A stretch of 64,000 nt of DNA from Imbroritus primus (GCA_000272025.2 AKCV02000026.1:248001-312000); one strand, 5' to 3'; positions 8,418 to 16,563 are shown, counted from the first letter of the stretch. Notes: a model not told the origin generated them from the letters alone. Program-made: numbers and translations.

Positions 8418-9563
8418 ATGTCGAAAATTATCAGTGTTCGGGCAATCCCGCTGTCCTTCAAGCTTCCGGAAGATCGCCAAATTACAGTTGGAATTGGCAC
8501 CACCACCAAACGCGATGCCATCATCGTTCGAGTGGAAACGGAAGACGGTGTGGTGGGCTATGGTGAAGCCCACCCAGGACGCAGCCCGGGCGCCGTCTGT
8601 TCACTGATCGACAGCACCCTCGCGCCCGCCGTGGTCGGCATGGACGCATTTGATAGCACCGGTATCTGGGACAAGCTTTATAAGATGCAAATCGCCAGCC
8701 ATGGCTTGGGCACCGGTGCTGCCCTCGCCATCTCCGGCATCGACATGGCGGTATGGGATGCACGCGGCAAACTATGCAACGTGCCGCTCTACAAATTGCT
8801 TGGCGGCAGCAACAAGCCAATCAAAGCTTATGCGGGTGGCATCTCCATGGGCTTTCAGCCGCCGGAGTCGCTTGCCGAAGAGGTGATGCGCTACGTTGCG
8901 CGCGGCTACAAGGCAGTGAAGCTGCGCTTTGGTGACACCGTCGCCAAAGACGTCGCGCGCATGCGGCTCGTGCGGCAAACGGTGGGTGAAGAACTCGAAG
9001 TGCTGGCCGATATCAACGCAGCTTACGATCTTGAACAAGTGCGTCGTCTGGTACCAGCTATTGAAGAATGCAGATTAGGCTGGCTGGAAGAGCCGTTCGG
9101 TTGTAATAACCACGGAGCGTATCGCTCGTTGAAGTCCATCATGGGACTCGTGCCGATTGCCGCAGGTGAAAATCACTACACGCGCTACGCCTTTGCCCAA
9201 CTGTTGGAAGCGGGGGCGGTGCAAATCTTCCAGCCCGACGTTTCCAAAACCGGCGGCGTCACCGAAACCATGCGCATTGCTGCCTTGCTCTCGGCCTGGG
9301 GATATCAGATTCATCCGCACAGCTCCGCGACTGGTCTCAACCATGCCGCCTGTTTGCACATTCTGGCAGCGGTTGATAATGCTGGATATTTTGAGGCTTG
9401 CGTCTCGGACTATAATCCCTTCCGGGATATGTTCGGCGAGCTTCCTCCCATTGACGCAAACGGCAACGTGCGTCCGCCGGAAGGCCCTGGGCTTGGGTTT
9501 GAAGTCGATGAAGACCTGTTCCGAAAATATCCATTAATTGATGGGCCCGGATACGTCCGCTAG
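8418..9563 (+). CDS. Enolase-superfamily acid-sugar dehydratase (mandelate racemase subgroup)
   Basis: A 381-aa protein with the mandelate racemase subgroup layout. K168-x-R170 (VKLRFG) occupies the KxK position, metal ligands are D198 (ADIN), E224/E225 (LEEPF) and E251 (AGENHY), and the general base dyad appears as D274 (QPDVSKTGG) and H299/H301 (HPHSS). The His-Asp dyad is the mark of acid-sugar dehydratases and racemases, unlike the lysine-based enzyme at 1484. It probably dehydrates a 2,3-dihydroxy acid to a 2-keto-3-deoxy acid, the kind of product a class II aldolase can cleave. It follows the Bug gene by 39 bp in the same orientation. Confidence 0.87.
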   Translation: MSKIISVRAIPLSFKLPEDRQITVGIGTTTKRDAIIVRVETEDGVVGYGEAHPGRSPGAVCSLIDSTLAPAVVGMDAFDSTGIWDKLYKMQIASHGLGTGAALAISGIDMAVWDARGKLCNVPLYKLLGGSNKPIKAYAGGISMGFQPPESLAEEVMRYVARGYKAVKLRFGDTVAKDVARMRLVRQTVGEELEVLADINAAYDLEQVRRLVPAIEECRLGWLEEPFGCNNHGAYRSLKSIMGLVPIAAGENHYTRYAFAQLLEAGAVQIFQPDVSKTGGVTETMRIAALLSAWGYQIHPHSSATGLNHAACLHILAAVDNAGYFEACVSDYNPFRDMFGELPPIDANGNVRPPEGPGLGFEVDEDLFRKYPLIDGPGYVR

Positions 9564-9603
9564 CCTGTCACCAGTTGTGGCAGCTGCGCCCGCAAGGAGT
9601 TAA

Positions 9604-10317
9604 ATGATCACCGACAAAGATGAACTGACACGACGCACGATGGCCGAATTGATCAAGCTCATCGAAAAGCGCAGCTACGACCCAGGCGAACGGCTTCCGT
9701 CAGAACGTGAGTTGTCCGAGCGGTTTCAAGTAGGGCGTGGGGTGGTACGCGAAGTCTTATCGGTGTTGGAGGGACTTCGCTTTCTCGAGCGCCGTCGCAA
9801 CTCGGGCATTTATCTCAATGTGGCGCCAGAGCGCATCAGCCTTGAGGCACTCAGCCTGTTCTCTGCGCTGGGTGTCTCGCTCTCCGTTGAAAAACTGAGC
9901 GAAGCGTTGGAGGTCCGACGCATTATCGAACTTCAGGGCGTGCTGCTAGCATCGCAACGACGGACCGACGAAGATTTGCACACGCTAGCGTCCATCATCC
10001 AGCGCTTTGAGGAAGCCATTGCCCACGGCACCGAGCGCATCGAGATGTTGGACTACGAGTTCCATATGGCCATCTTCCGTGCCACGCAGAACATGGTGCT
10101 CACGCAGCTCGTGCACCCGTTCTACCTCATGTCGGAAAGCCGCCGGCAACTGTTCTTCTCAGATAAGACGCGCTGTATTGCATCCAACGAGCATCACAAA
10201 GAAATTCTGGGTGCCATCGTCAAGCAGGATTCCGTCCTCGCGCAAGAAATCATGTCGCAACATATCGGGCGAGTCGAACTTCTGTGTAGCATGCCTGGGC
10301 AGCCCTCCTCGCAGTAA
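9604..10317 (+). CDS. GntR/FadR-subfamily (FCD) transcriptional regulator
   Basis: A 237-aa protein. The N-terminal winged helix (about residues 5-75; RLPSERELSERFQVGRGVVRE) is followed by an all-helical FCD ligand domain with putative metal residues D/H in DYEFHMAI and H in NEHHKEIL. AAGGAG precedes the ATG. It ends the catabolic unit and is probably its repressor: FCD regulators of this class bind TGGT-N3-ACCA sites, and two such sites occur in the unit (4126 and 6572). The effector is probably a carboxylate intermediate. Confidence 0.9.
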   Translation: MITDKDELTRRTMAELIKLIEKRSYDPGERLPSERELSERFQVGRGVVREVLSVLEGLRFLERRRNSGIYLNVAPERISLEALSLFSALGVSLSVEKLSEALEVRRIIELQGVLLASQRRTDEDLHTLASIIQRFEEAIAHGTERIEMLDYEFHMAIFRATQNMVLTQLVHPFYLMSESRRQLFFSDKTRCIASNEHHKEILGAIVKQDSVLAQEIMSQHIGRVELLCSMPGQPSSQ

Positions 10318-10537
10318 CGAGTTGATTCGCCCGTCGAGCACTCATCAAATTTGGCAATAGAAAAGGGCTGCGTCAAACGCCAGAGAGTGTTGGCGCAGAG
10401 CCAGATGGGTCGAGCGTGAGATCAGCGGGGACTGCGCAATATTCAATAAGGATCGCGTTTCTACGCATGACTGAATATGCTTGGTTGCAGAGCAGAGCAG
10501 AGCAGAGCAGAGCAGAGCAGCTTACACGTATGCGTTG
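10318..10537. other. Intergenic region with a microsatellite
   Basis: No gene is evident between the two convergent regulator genes. The stretch contains a weak imperfect stem (CTGCG...CGCCA against TGGCGCAG, about 10369-10399) without a T-run, and the pentanucleotide array at 10487-10520. Confidence 0.4.
10487..10520. repeat. Pentanucleotide tandem repeat (AGCAG x6)
   Basis: Six perfect copies of AGCAG (10491-10520) preceded by a partial copy. It lies 18 bp beyond the stop codon of the XRE-cupin gene, so copy-number change would not shift that frame unless the stop were lost. Arrays of this kind vary by slipped-strand mispairing. Confidence 0.85.
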
Positions 10538-11137
10538 CTACGACACGTTTGAATCCACGCGCCGCGGGCTCACCACCACCAGCGCTTGAGCCTGGGTCTT
10601 TCCCACAGAACGCGCACGGTGCGGAATGGCAGCGTTAAAGTACACCGAGTCGCCTTGCTGCAAGTGAACCGTACGGTCTTCAAACACCACCTCCATTTCA
10701 CCCTGCACCACAAAAATCAACTCTTCGCCCGCGTGGCTCGACATCGGCGCATCGCCAAGTTGCGATGGCGGCATCATCACAAACGGCATCATCGATTTAT
10801 CGGCGCGCTCGCTCGCAATGGCTTCGTAGATATAGCCATGATGATCCGGCGAACGGCTAAAGGGCGCGCGCTCGTCGGACTTCACCACCACAATCGCACT
10901 CGCTTCGCGACGTGGAGAAATCAGCTGATCAACCGTCACGTTCAACGCTTCTGCCAGCTTCAGCACCGTTGCCAGCGTAGGCGATGACAACCCACGCTCC
11001 AACTTCGACAAGTAGCTTTTCGTCAGCGAAGCGCGGCGCGCAAGTTCTTCCAGCGTTAAACCGTTTAACTTGCGGTGTTCGGCAAGCCGCTCGGCAACGG
11101 CATTCATACTCGCGGATTTATCTAAAGTCATCGACAT
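10538..11137 (-). CDS. XRE-family regulator with C-terminal cupin domain
   Basis: A 199-aa protein. The helix-turn-helix covers about residues 17-72 (LTLEELARRASLTKSYLSKLERG), and a cupin follows at about 120-190 (EELIFVVQGEMEVVFED, then GDSVYFNAAIPHRA). This architecture is typical of regulators of amine, amino-acid and carboxylate catabolism, the cupin sensing a small ligand. It diverges from the Bug/aldolase pair starting at 11339; the inverted repeat at 11275-11319 between them is a likely operator. An alternative start lies two codons downstream. Confidence 0.9.
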   Translation of the reverse strand: MSMTLDKSASMNAVAERLAEHRKLNGLTLEELARRASLTKSYLSKLERGLSSPTLATVLKLAEALNVTVDQLISPRREASAIVVVKSDERAPFSRSPDHHGYIYEAIASERADKSMMPFVMMPPSQLGDAPMSSHAGEELIFVVQGEMEVVFEDRTVHLQQGDSVYFNAAIPHRARSVGKTQAQALVVVSPRRVDSNVS

Positions 11138-11274
11138 GTATAACCAAAAGCGGCCGTCAGCGCGGCAGGGCGAATGTCTGCCGTTCTGTGCAGGGGCAAG
11201 CGAGAAGTTAGCTGCCTCAGCCCAACCCAGCAGCCCATTTTAATGCTGCGAACAGCACATGACAATCTTGTTGC

Positions 11275-11319
11275 CTTAAGGAAACTTGGGTGTCATCATA
11301 GACACCGTAGTTTCCTAAG
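11275..11319. promoter_or_regulatory. Inverted repeat, probable XRE-cupin operator
   Basis: CTTAAGGAAACT (11275-11286) is repeated inverted as AGTTTCCTAAG (11309-11319). A second inverted pair, GTGTC/GACAC, is nested inside (11290-11294 and 11301-11305). The element sits 20 bp upstream of the Bug start and between divergent genes, the usual place for an operator controlling both. Confidence 0.65.
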
Positions 11320-11338
11320 AATACACGAGGAGTCAACC

Positions 11339-12295
11339 ATGTATCGTCCTTTTTCTTTCGCTACGGCTGCGGTTGCGCTGCTAGTTGCGGCCACGCCAGC
11401 GGCTGCCGCCTACCCTGAGCGGCCTATTACGCTGGTGGTGCCATTTGGTGCTGGCGGCATTACCGATCTCGTGGCGCGTGCCACGGGCAAAGCTCTCTCC
11501 GAGCAACTCAAGCAATCTGTTGTCATCGACAACCGCCCTGGTGCGGGTGGCAACATTGCTGCCGAAGTCGTCAAGCGCGCCAAGCCAGACGGCTACACGC
11601 TCCTGTTCGCCACCGTTGGCGTGCTGGCTGTGAATCCGCACACCAACTCGCAAGTGCGTTTCGATAGCGCCAAAGACTTCTCGTACATCTCGTCCGTCGC
11701 CTCCACGCCGCACGTCATTGCGGTTGGAGCGAATGTGCAAGCCAAAACCCTAGGTGAACTGGTGAAGCTCGCCCAGCAAAAACCTGAATCCGTCAGTTTT
11801 TCCACGGCAGGTGTCGGCAGCTCTCCCTACCAAGGCATGCGCATTCTGCAAGATACGGCCAACGTCAAATTCCTTCATGTTCCCTTCAAGAGCGGCGCTG
11901 AATCGGTCAGCAACGTTGTCTCCGGCCAAGTCGACATGACCTTCGAAGGTTCGCCGCAAGTGATGCCGTTTGCCACCTCTGGCAAACTGCGCGCCCTGGC
12001 GGTTGCCAACCCGAAGCGCTTGCCCACCGCACCTGATCTGCCATCCACCGCTGAACTGGGTTATCCGAATCTGATTTCGGGCTCGGTCTCGGGCGTGGTT
12101 GGCCCGGCTGGCATGGATGAGAGCATCATCAAACAGCTCAATGCCGCCATCAACAAAGCCGTGTCGGATCCTGAATTCAAATCCACGCTCGCCGCCCAAG
12201 GCACGGAAGTGGCTGCCTCCACACCAGACGGCTTCCGCAAGCTGATTGAATCGGAAGACAAACGCTGGTCTGCACTGCTCAAGGGCGCCAAGTAA
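11339..12295 (+). CDS. Bug-type (TTT) periplasmic solute-binding protein
   Basis: A 318-aa protein with a signal peptide (hydrophobic core FATAAVALLVAATPAAA, cleavage near residue 22) and the Bug fold: ERPITLVVPFGAGGITD, NRPGAGGNIAAEVV, KPDGYTLLFAT and HVPFKSGAESVSNVVSGQVD. The ATG at 11339 is preceded by GAGGAG; the frame upstream to 11174 lacks a sensible start. No TctA/TctB genes are nearby. It is followed by a class II aldolase with an intervening stem-loop and is divergent from the XRE-cupin regulator. The ligand is probably a carboxylate that this pair degrades. Confidence 0.9.
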   Translation: MYRPFSFATAAVALLVAATPAAAAYPERPITLVVPFGAGGITDLVARATGKALSEQLKQSVVIDNRPGAGGNIAAEVVKRAKPDGYTLLFATVGVLAVNPHTNSQVRFDSAKDFSYISSVASTPHVIAVGANVQAKTLGELVKLAQQKPESVSFSTAGVGSSPYQGMRILQDTANVKFLHVPFKSGAESVSNVVSGQVDMTFEGSPQVMPFATSGKLRALAVANPKRLPTAPDLPSTAELGYPNLISGSVSGVVGPAGMDESIIKQLNAAINKAVSDPEFKSTLAAQGTEVAASTPDGFRKLIESEDKRWSALLKGAK

Positions 12296-12330
12296 ACTGC
12301 GTTTAAGCTGCTTCTGCCATTTTGTTTCAC

Positions 12331-12360
12331 CACTGGCCGATCGACTCCGGCCGGCCAGTG
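12331..12360. terminator. Stem-loop between binding protein and aldolase genes
   Basis: CACTGGCC (12331-12338) pairs perfectly with GGCCAGTG (12353-12360) across a 14-base loop. No T-run follows, so it is more likely to attenuate or stabilise the upstream message than to stop transcription fully. A similar arrangement follows the Bug gene at 19512. Confidence 0.45.
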
Positions 12361-12381
12361 TGCACCTACAAGGAATTGACC

Positions 12382-13164
12382 ATGGCTGACACCATGCACC
12401 TCAAGAAAGACGAGATCGTTGCCTCGTCACTGCAGCAGATGCAATCGCAGCTCGCCGTAGAAAAAATGCCGCTGCGCGAAGCCGTGGCAGAAACCTGCCG
12501 CATCCTCTTCGCCTTCGGCCACGACTCTGGCCTCTCCGGCCAGATCACGGCACGCGCAGAGAAACCGGGCACCTACTGGACCCAGCGCCTTGGCCTCGGC
12601 TTCGACGAAATCAATGCCGACAACCTGTTGCTGGTGAACGATGACCTGCAGGTGCTCGAAGGTACCGGCATGCCCAACCCGGCAAACCGCTTTCACTCGT
12701 GGCTGTATCGCGCGCGTCCCGACGTCAACTGCATCGTGCATTCGCACGCACCGCACGTCTCCGCACTGGCGATGCTGGAAGTCCCGTTGATCGTCTCGCA
12801 CATGGATGCATGCGTGCTGTACGACCAGTGCGCCTTTCTGCCGAAATGGCCGGGCATTCCGGTTGGCAACGAAGAAGGCGAGATCATCTCGAAGGCCATC
12901 GGCGACAAGAAAGCCATCCTGCTGTCACACCATGGTTTGCTCGTGACAGGGTCCACGGTCGAGGAAGCCTGTGTGCTCGGCGTGATGTTCGAGCGCGCCG
13001 CGCGCCTGCAACTGCTCGCCATGGCAGCCGGCGAGATCCAGCCGATCGATCCGGAACTGGGCCGTGAAGCCCAACGCTGGGTCAGCACGCCCAAGCGCAT
13101 GGAGGTGACGTTCGCCTACTATTCGCGTCGGGCGAGCCGGGGGCATAATCTGCCGCCGCTGTAA
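12382..13164 (+). CDS. Class II aldolase/adducin-family protein
   Basis: A 260-aa aldolase-fold protein with the zinc motifs HSHAPHV (about residues 120-126) and SHHGLLV (about 181-187). AAGGA precedes the ATG at 12382. It differs clearly from the aldolase at 6633 and belongs to the longer adducin-like branch (TYWTQRLGLGFDEI). It is probably co-transcribed with the Bug gene and controlled by the XRE-cupin regulator. Base composition returns to the high-GC style of the rest of the window here. Substrate unknown. Confidence 0.85.
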   Translation: MADTMHLKKDEIVASSLQQMQSQLAVEKMPLREAVAETCRILFAFGHDSGLSGQITARAEKPGTYWTQRLGLGFDEINADNLLLVNDDLQVLEGTGMPNPANRFHSWLYRARPDVNCIVHSHAPHVSALAMLEVPLIVSHMDACVLYDQCAFLPKWPGIPVGNEEGEIISKAIGDKKAILLSHHGLLVTGSTVEEACVLGVMFERAARLQLLAMAAGEIQPIDPELGREAQRWVSTPKRMEVTFAYYSRRASRGHNLPPL

Positions 13165-13235
13165 TTTTGGAGGTGTGCCGCGCCCCGGACGGGGCGCCGG
13201 TATGCCGGGCCAGAAAAACGGCTCGTAGAATCTGA

Positions 13236-13320
13236 TGGTGCCCGAGGCCGGAATCGAACCGGCACGCCTTGCGGCGGGGGATTTTGAGTCCCCTGCGTCT
13301 ACCAATTTCACCACTCGGGC
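13236..13320 (-). tRNA. tRNA-Leu (CAA anticodon)
   Basis: The reverse strand folds as a class II tRNA. Acceptor arm GCCCGAG pairs with CTCGGGC, the encoded 3' end is CCA (13236-13238), the anticodon stem GGGGA/TCCCC has loop CTCAAAA (anticodon CAA), a long variable arm follows, and the T-loop is GGTTCGAATCC. It should decode UUG. It lies between the aldolase and the M91-like gene; tRNA genes are common integration points for islands, but no integrase is present here. Confidence 0.95.
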
Positions 13321-13423
13321 AGTATTTCGCCGCGTGGGCGAAGTTCGGCATTATGCCGGAATTTATAGGTCCAGACAATGCACCATATAGCGCGCTGGCC
13401 CTACGGGCACTGTGCGAGCATGG

Positions 13424-15115
13424 TCAGGTTGTCTGCTGAAAAACGGAACTTGGCGTGCGCGCCAGCACTTCCATGTACGCTGAGACTCTTTCCGACCGGT
13501 CTTGCCGATAGTAGAACAACTCCGCCAGTTTTTTTGCGCCAACATCGAACAGATGTCGCTCGAAATCCAGATTACGGTATGACTGTGTATTGCGAGCTAC
13601 AGGTTTCATTGCGTTGCACCAGATCTCCTCGAAATGGGCATCCAGATCACGGATATATTCCTGGGGAGTGCGTAACTCTTCCCGTCCGTTCCGCATAAAT
13701 GGTTTCTTCGATTTCGCGGCGAGCGCATACAAGTCGGCGTAAGATTGGTATGCAGCCAGCATGTCGTTGATTCGAATATTGGCCAGCTGCTTTTCAACAC
13801 TTTCAGCATAACGTGTTCCAATCAGTCGCTTGACCGTATCCACCTCGATGCGCCGATGGCCAGCATGATCAAGGTGTGACAGCATATCGGCAGGAAAAGA
13901 CTTGACCAGCCGATGAGCCGCGGCATAGCGGTTTGCTTGCGCCAGATGAATCGCCTCGCGGAATATGGTTTCTTGTGCCCGGTGTTTGTCGCGCAATGTT
14001 GGCATCATCCGTGGATCAAAACTCGAGGCGCCTATATCGTTGGAAAACGCCGCAGGCGCCAGCACTTCCGTGATGCCGTCTGTTGCCACCGCATCCGATT
14101 TCATAAGCGATTCTGCATGGCTCCCTATCGTTGCTGAGCAGGTCGCGAGTAAGGTGAGTTGATCAGTGAAGAAACGATGATCGGCCTCACGTTCCTTTTC
14201 ATCCTGGCTGTTTTGTGACGTTTTCACAAAATGAACTGTATTGTTCGTCGGACTGTTCAGAGGGGCCGGAAAGATCGCTTCGTCGCCGCTATTACGTTCA
14301 ACAGGGGTCGGGATGTCGTACCCTCGGTTTTCACCATATCCAAGTTGTAGCCTGCGTCCTTCCAGCAACGTATTGCGAAGCTGGCTCATTGGCGCCTTCC
14401 CCATATGGTTTCCGGCTCCCATTACGTAAAATTCCTCATTCGCCCATGCCCCGCGATCATGCGCAGCGCATGCGTCACCATCCATCGTGAAAAACCGGGG
14501 CCAGAGATCCACGTATGCATGGTTAAGTTCGTGACACAGAACTTGTTCGACATCGCACAGCGTATCTGTTTTGAATCTAGATACGTTGATATAGATTCTC
14601 CCACCATAGTGACGTCCATTTCCGCCTCGCACTCGCTGCCAATAGTATGCATCGTGCTCGTTTCTGGGTGGGGCATAGAAATCGCACTCAAGAGGCAGTA
14701 TTTGCAACTCGATGGCGGGATGAGCAAGGTGTGCTGCCGAGATCCCCGCCAGAAGCGCATGGCCCTCAGTCGTTGCTGCGAGGCGATTCAACCTGTCGGA
14801 TACCATTTTCAGAAAATCGCCATTGCTATCTCGATGATGCGCACGTAGGTAGATGCCAGGGTAGGCTTCATTCCATAGAACTTTCTTGCCTGCTAGCGCC
14901 CGAATCTGTTTGGCGTCCCAGCGGGTCGGGCGAAAGCGGGGTGCTGGCGAACGGCGAACGCGTGGCTCAGTGGTTGCTGGATGATCTGGCGTGCTTGCAG
15001 AGTGCGTAATTGACGGCGATGTCGCACTGCTTGAAAAGTGATGACGCAACGTTTTGAGCATGATGCATTTCCGATGGTGATGGCTGATATTGCCCATCAC
15101 AATACGGTATGCCAT
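13424..15115 (-). CDS. M91-like (NleD-type) zinc metalloprotease, effector-like protein
   Basis: A 563-aa protein with no signal peptide or membrane segment. The first 60-odd residues are rich in Ser, Thr, Pro and Arg, as in many secreted effectors. The core (about residues 70-270) shows GGRIYINV, then CHELNHAYVDL with the zinc motif HELNH at 195-199, the downstream NEEFYVMG (226-233) and a conserved-looking tail LRNTLLEGRRLQLGYGENRGYD. This order matches peptidase family M91. About 290 further residues are helical with no known match. Starts at 15097 or 15061 are also possible. Base composition is uneven (26 of 60 G+C at 14521-14580). No secretion system is encoded nearby, so an effector role is inference. 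Confidence 0.7.
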   Translation of the reverse strand: MAYRIVMGNISHHHRKCIMLKTLRHHFSSSATSPSITHSASTPDHPATTEPRVRRSPAPRFRPTRWDAKQIRALAGKKVLWNEAYPGIYLRAHHRDSNGDFLKMVSDRLNRLAATTEGHALLAGISAAHLAHPAIELQILPLECDFYAPPRNEHDAYYWQRVRGGNGRHYGGRIYINVSRFKTDTLCDVEQVLCHELNHAYVDLWPRFFTMDGDACAAHDRGAWANEEFYVMGAGNHMGKAPMSQLRNTLLEGRRLQLGYGENRGYDIPTPVERNSGDEAIFPAPLNSPTNNTVHFVKTSQNSQDEKEREADHRFFTDQLTLLATCSATIGSHAESLMKSDAVATDGITEVLAPAAFSNDIGASSFDPRMMPTLRDKHRAQETIFREAIHLAQANRYAAAHRLVKSFPADMLSHLDHAGHRRIEVDTVKRLIGTRYAESVEKQLANIRINDMLAAYQSYADLYALAAKSKKPFMRNGREELRTPQEYIRDLDAHFEEIWCNAMKPVARNTQSYRNLDFERHLFDVGAKKLAELFYYRQDRSERVSAYMEVLARTPSSVFQQTT

Positions 15116-15681
15116 AGCGTACTGTTACGCGGCTGTTACTGTGTTTTGCAGTGTTTTAGTTAGTTTTCGGTGTGCGCGGTTAAACCCGGCGTACTGACGC
15201 CTCGCCTGAAATGCCATGTCCTTAAGGCGAATGGTCTCCCGATTTGAGCTGTGCGACACTTTGCCGCCTTATGCGATAGTTCTCGGTACAACGGTGGACG
15301 CCCGTGTATCCGATCTAGATGAGGTGTCGGCGCCCGCGTTCCTGTTTCACCAGTGCGCGCAGCTGCACGGCCACCGCTTCCATCGCCGGCATGTGCAGAT
15401 GCTCAGCTCGTGGCACTACGCGTATCAGGCCGAATCTTTTCATGCAGGGGCTGTGATGCCACCCTTGAGATCGCGTTGTACCATCGGTGCTCAATTGCCG
15501 GGTTGTTCATGGCGGCAAGAGGCAATACTCAGGGTTGCACACCAATAGGTTTATTCACGCCCTTGCATGGCCTGGATCAGTGCAGTCGATCGGATCTCTT
15601 GTGCAACAGCCACACGGACATTGTCGGAATGCTGGGCATGTTCCATCGTTGCTGTCCGCGCGTCGGAATGCTGGCGGGCGC
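15116..15681. other. Intergenic region with decayed duplicate sequence
   Basis: About 565 bp without a credible intact gene. It contains the upstream region of the M91-like gene and a degenerate copy of the 3' part of the dehydrogenase gene at 15682 (see 15321-15485). The open frames here are shadows of that copy. Confidence 0.6.
15321..15485 (-). pseudogene. Decayed duplicate of the 3' part of the beta-hydroxyacid dehydrogenase gene
   Basis: This segment aligns with 15728-15898 inside the intact gene on the same strand. The two share an identical 26-bp run (15369-15394 and 15778-15803) and many shorter blocks (both start GAGGTGTC and both contain TTTTCATGCAGG), with substitutions and small indels that break the frame. 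It is a direct repeat about 407 bp upstream in window order, and only this piece of the gene was copied. It has no coding capacity. Confidence 0.8.
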
Positions 15682-16563
15682 CTATCTCTTCGTTGGCTGC
15701 TGACTCTCCAGCACCGGCAACAACGACGAGGTGTCATCGCGCCCGCGTCCTTGCTCCACCAGGGAGCGTAGCTGCGCGGCCACCGCTTCCATCGCCGGCA
15801 TGTACAGATGCTGTTCTCGGGCCACTTCGCGTACCAGGCCGAAATCCTTTTCATGCAGGCGCGCTTCGATGCCGGCCTTGAAGTCGCGCTGCGCCATCTT
15901 CGGGCCCATCAGGTCGAGCATGCGGCTGCCGGCGAAACCGGTGGCGATGGCATCGAGGATCTTCTGCGGATCGGTGCCCTGGCTGGTGGCGAACAGCATG
16001 GCTTCGGCGATGCCCTGAATGGTGGTGACCTGCACGATCTGGTTGCAGGCCTTGGCGACTTGGCCGCTGCCAGCAGCGCCGACATGGGCGATGGTCTTGC
16101 CGAGGCGTTCCAGCAGCGGGCGCGCCTGTTCCAGGTCGGCGCTGTCGCCGCCGACCATGATGGTGAGCGTGGCCGCTTCCGCGCCGGCGGCGCCGCCGGA
16201 CACCGGGGCATCGAGAAAGCGCAGGCCGGCAGCCTGCAGGCGTTTGGCGATGTCCCGCGTGGCGACGGGCGAGATGGTGCTGTGGTCGATGCAGAGCGTG
16301 CCGGGCCGCGCGCCGTGGATGACGCCGTGTGCGCCGAGCAGGACGTCTTCCACATCGGCGGTCGAGGTGACATTGGTGAACACCACGTCCGCATCGCGGG
16401 CAGCTTCGGCAGGCGAGCTGCATGGCTGCGCGCCGAGCGCCCTGACGGCATCGGCCGCTTCCGGGCGGCGGACGGAGACGTTGATGTGGTGTCCGGCGGC
16501 CAGCAGGTGGCGCACCATGGGGCGGCCCATGGCGCCAAAACCGATGAATGCGAGAGTCGTCAT
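15682..16563 (-). CDS. NAD(P)-dependent beta-hydroxyacid dehydrogenase (3-hydroxyisobutyrate/tartronate semialdehyde reductase family)
   Basis: A 293-aa protein. The N-terminal Rossmann motif is GFGAMG (about residues 8-13), the substrate motif is DAPVSGGAAGAEAATLT (about 119-135), and the catalytic Lys lies in GSGQVAKACNQ (about residue 171). The C-terminal domain includes KDFGLV. The family reduces small semialdehydes or oxidises beta-hydroxyacids. It is the last gene of a leftward group with a glyoxalase-fold protein and a gamma-glutamyltranspeptidase. Its own 3' end is partly duplicated at 15321-15485. Confidence 0.88.
   Translation of the reverse strand: MTTLAFIGFGAMGRPMVRHLLAAGHHINVSVRRPEAADAVRALGAQPCSSPAEAARDADVVFTNVTSTADVEDVLLGAHGVIHGARPGTLCIDHSTISPVATRDIAKRLQAAGLRFLDAPVSGGAAGAEAATLTIMVGGDSADLEQARPLLERLGKTIAHVGAAGSGQVAKACNQIVQVTTIQGIAEAMLFATSQGTDPQKILDAIATGFAGSRMLDLMGPKMAQRDFKAGIEARLHEKDFGLVREVAREQHLYMPAMEAVAAQLRSLVEQGRGRDDTSSLLPVLESQQPTKR

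Noticed and set aside
13180-13197. GCGCCCC-GGAC-GGGGCGC palindrome as a Rho-independent terminator between aldolase and tRNA
   Set aside because: The stem is strong but has no T-run on either strand; it may still pause transcription, but it is not called as a terminator.
15216-15548. Plus-strand 110-codon frame as a gene
   Set aside because: It overlies the decayed duplicate of a minus-strand gene and has no ribosome site or homology.
13236-15681. Integrative element inserted at tRNA-Leu
   Set aside because: There is no integrase, and I found no repeated copy of the tRNA 3' end as an att site; only the unusual gene and a duplicated flank support acquisition.
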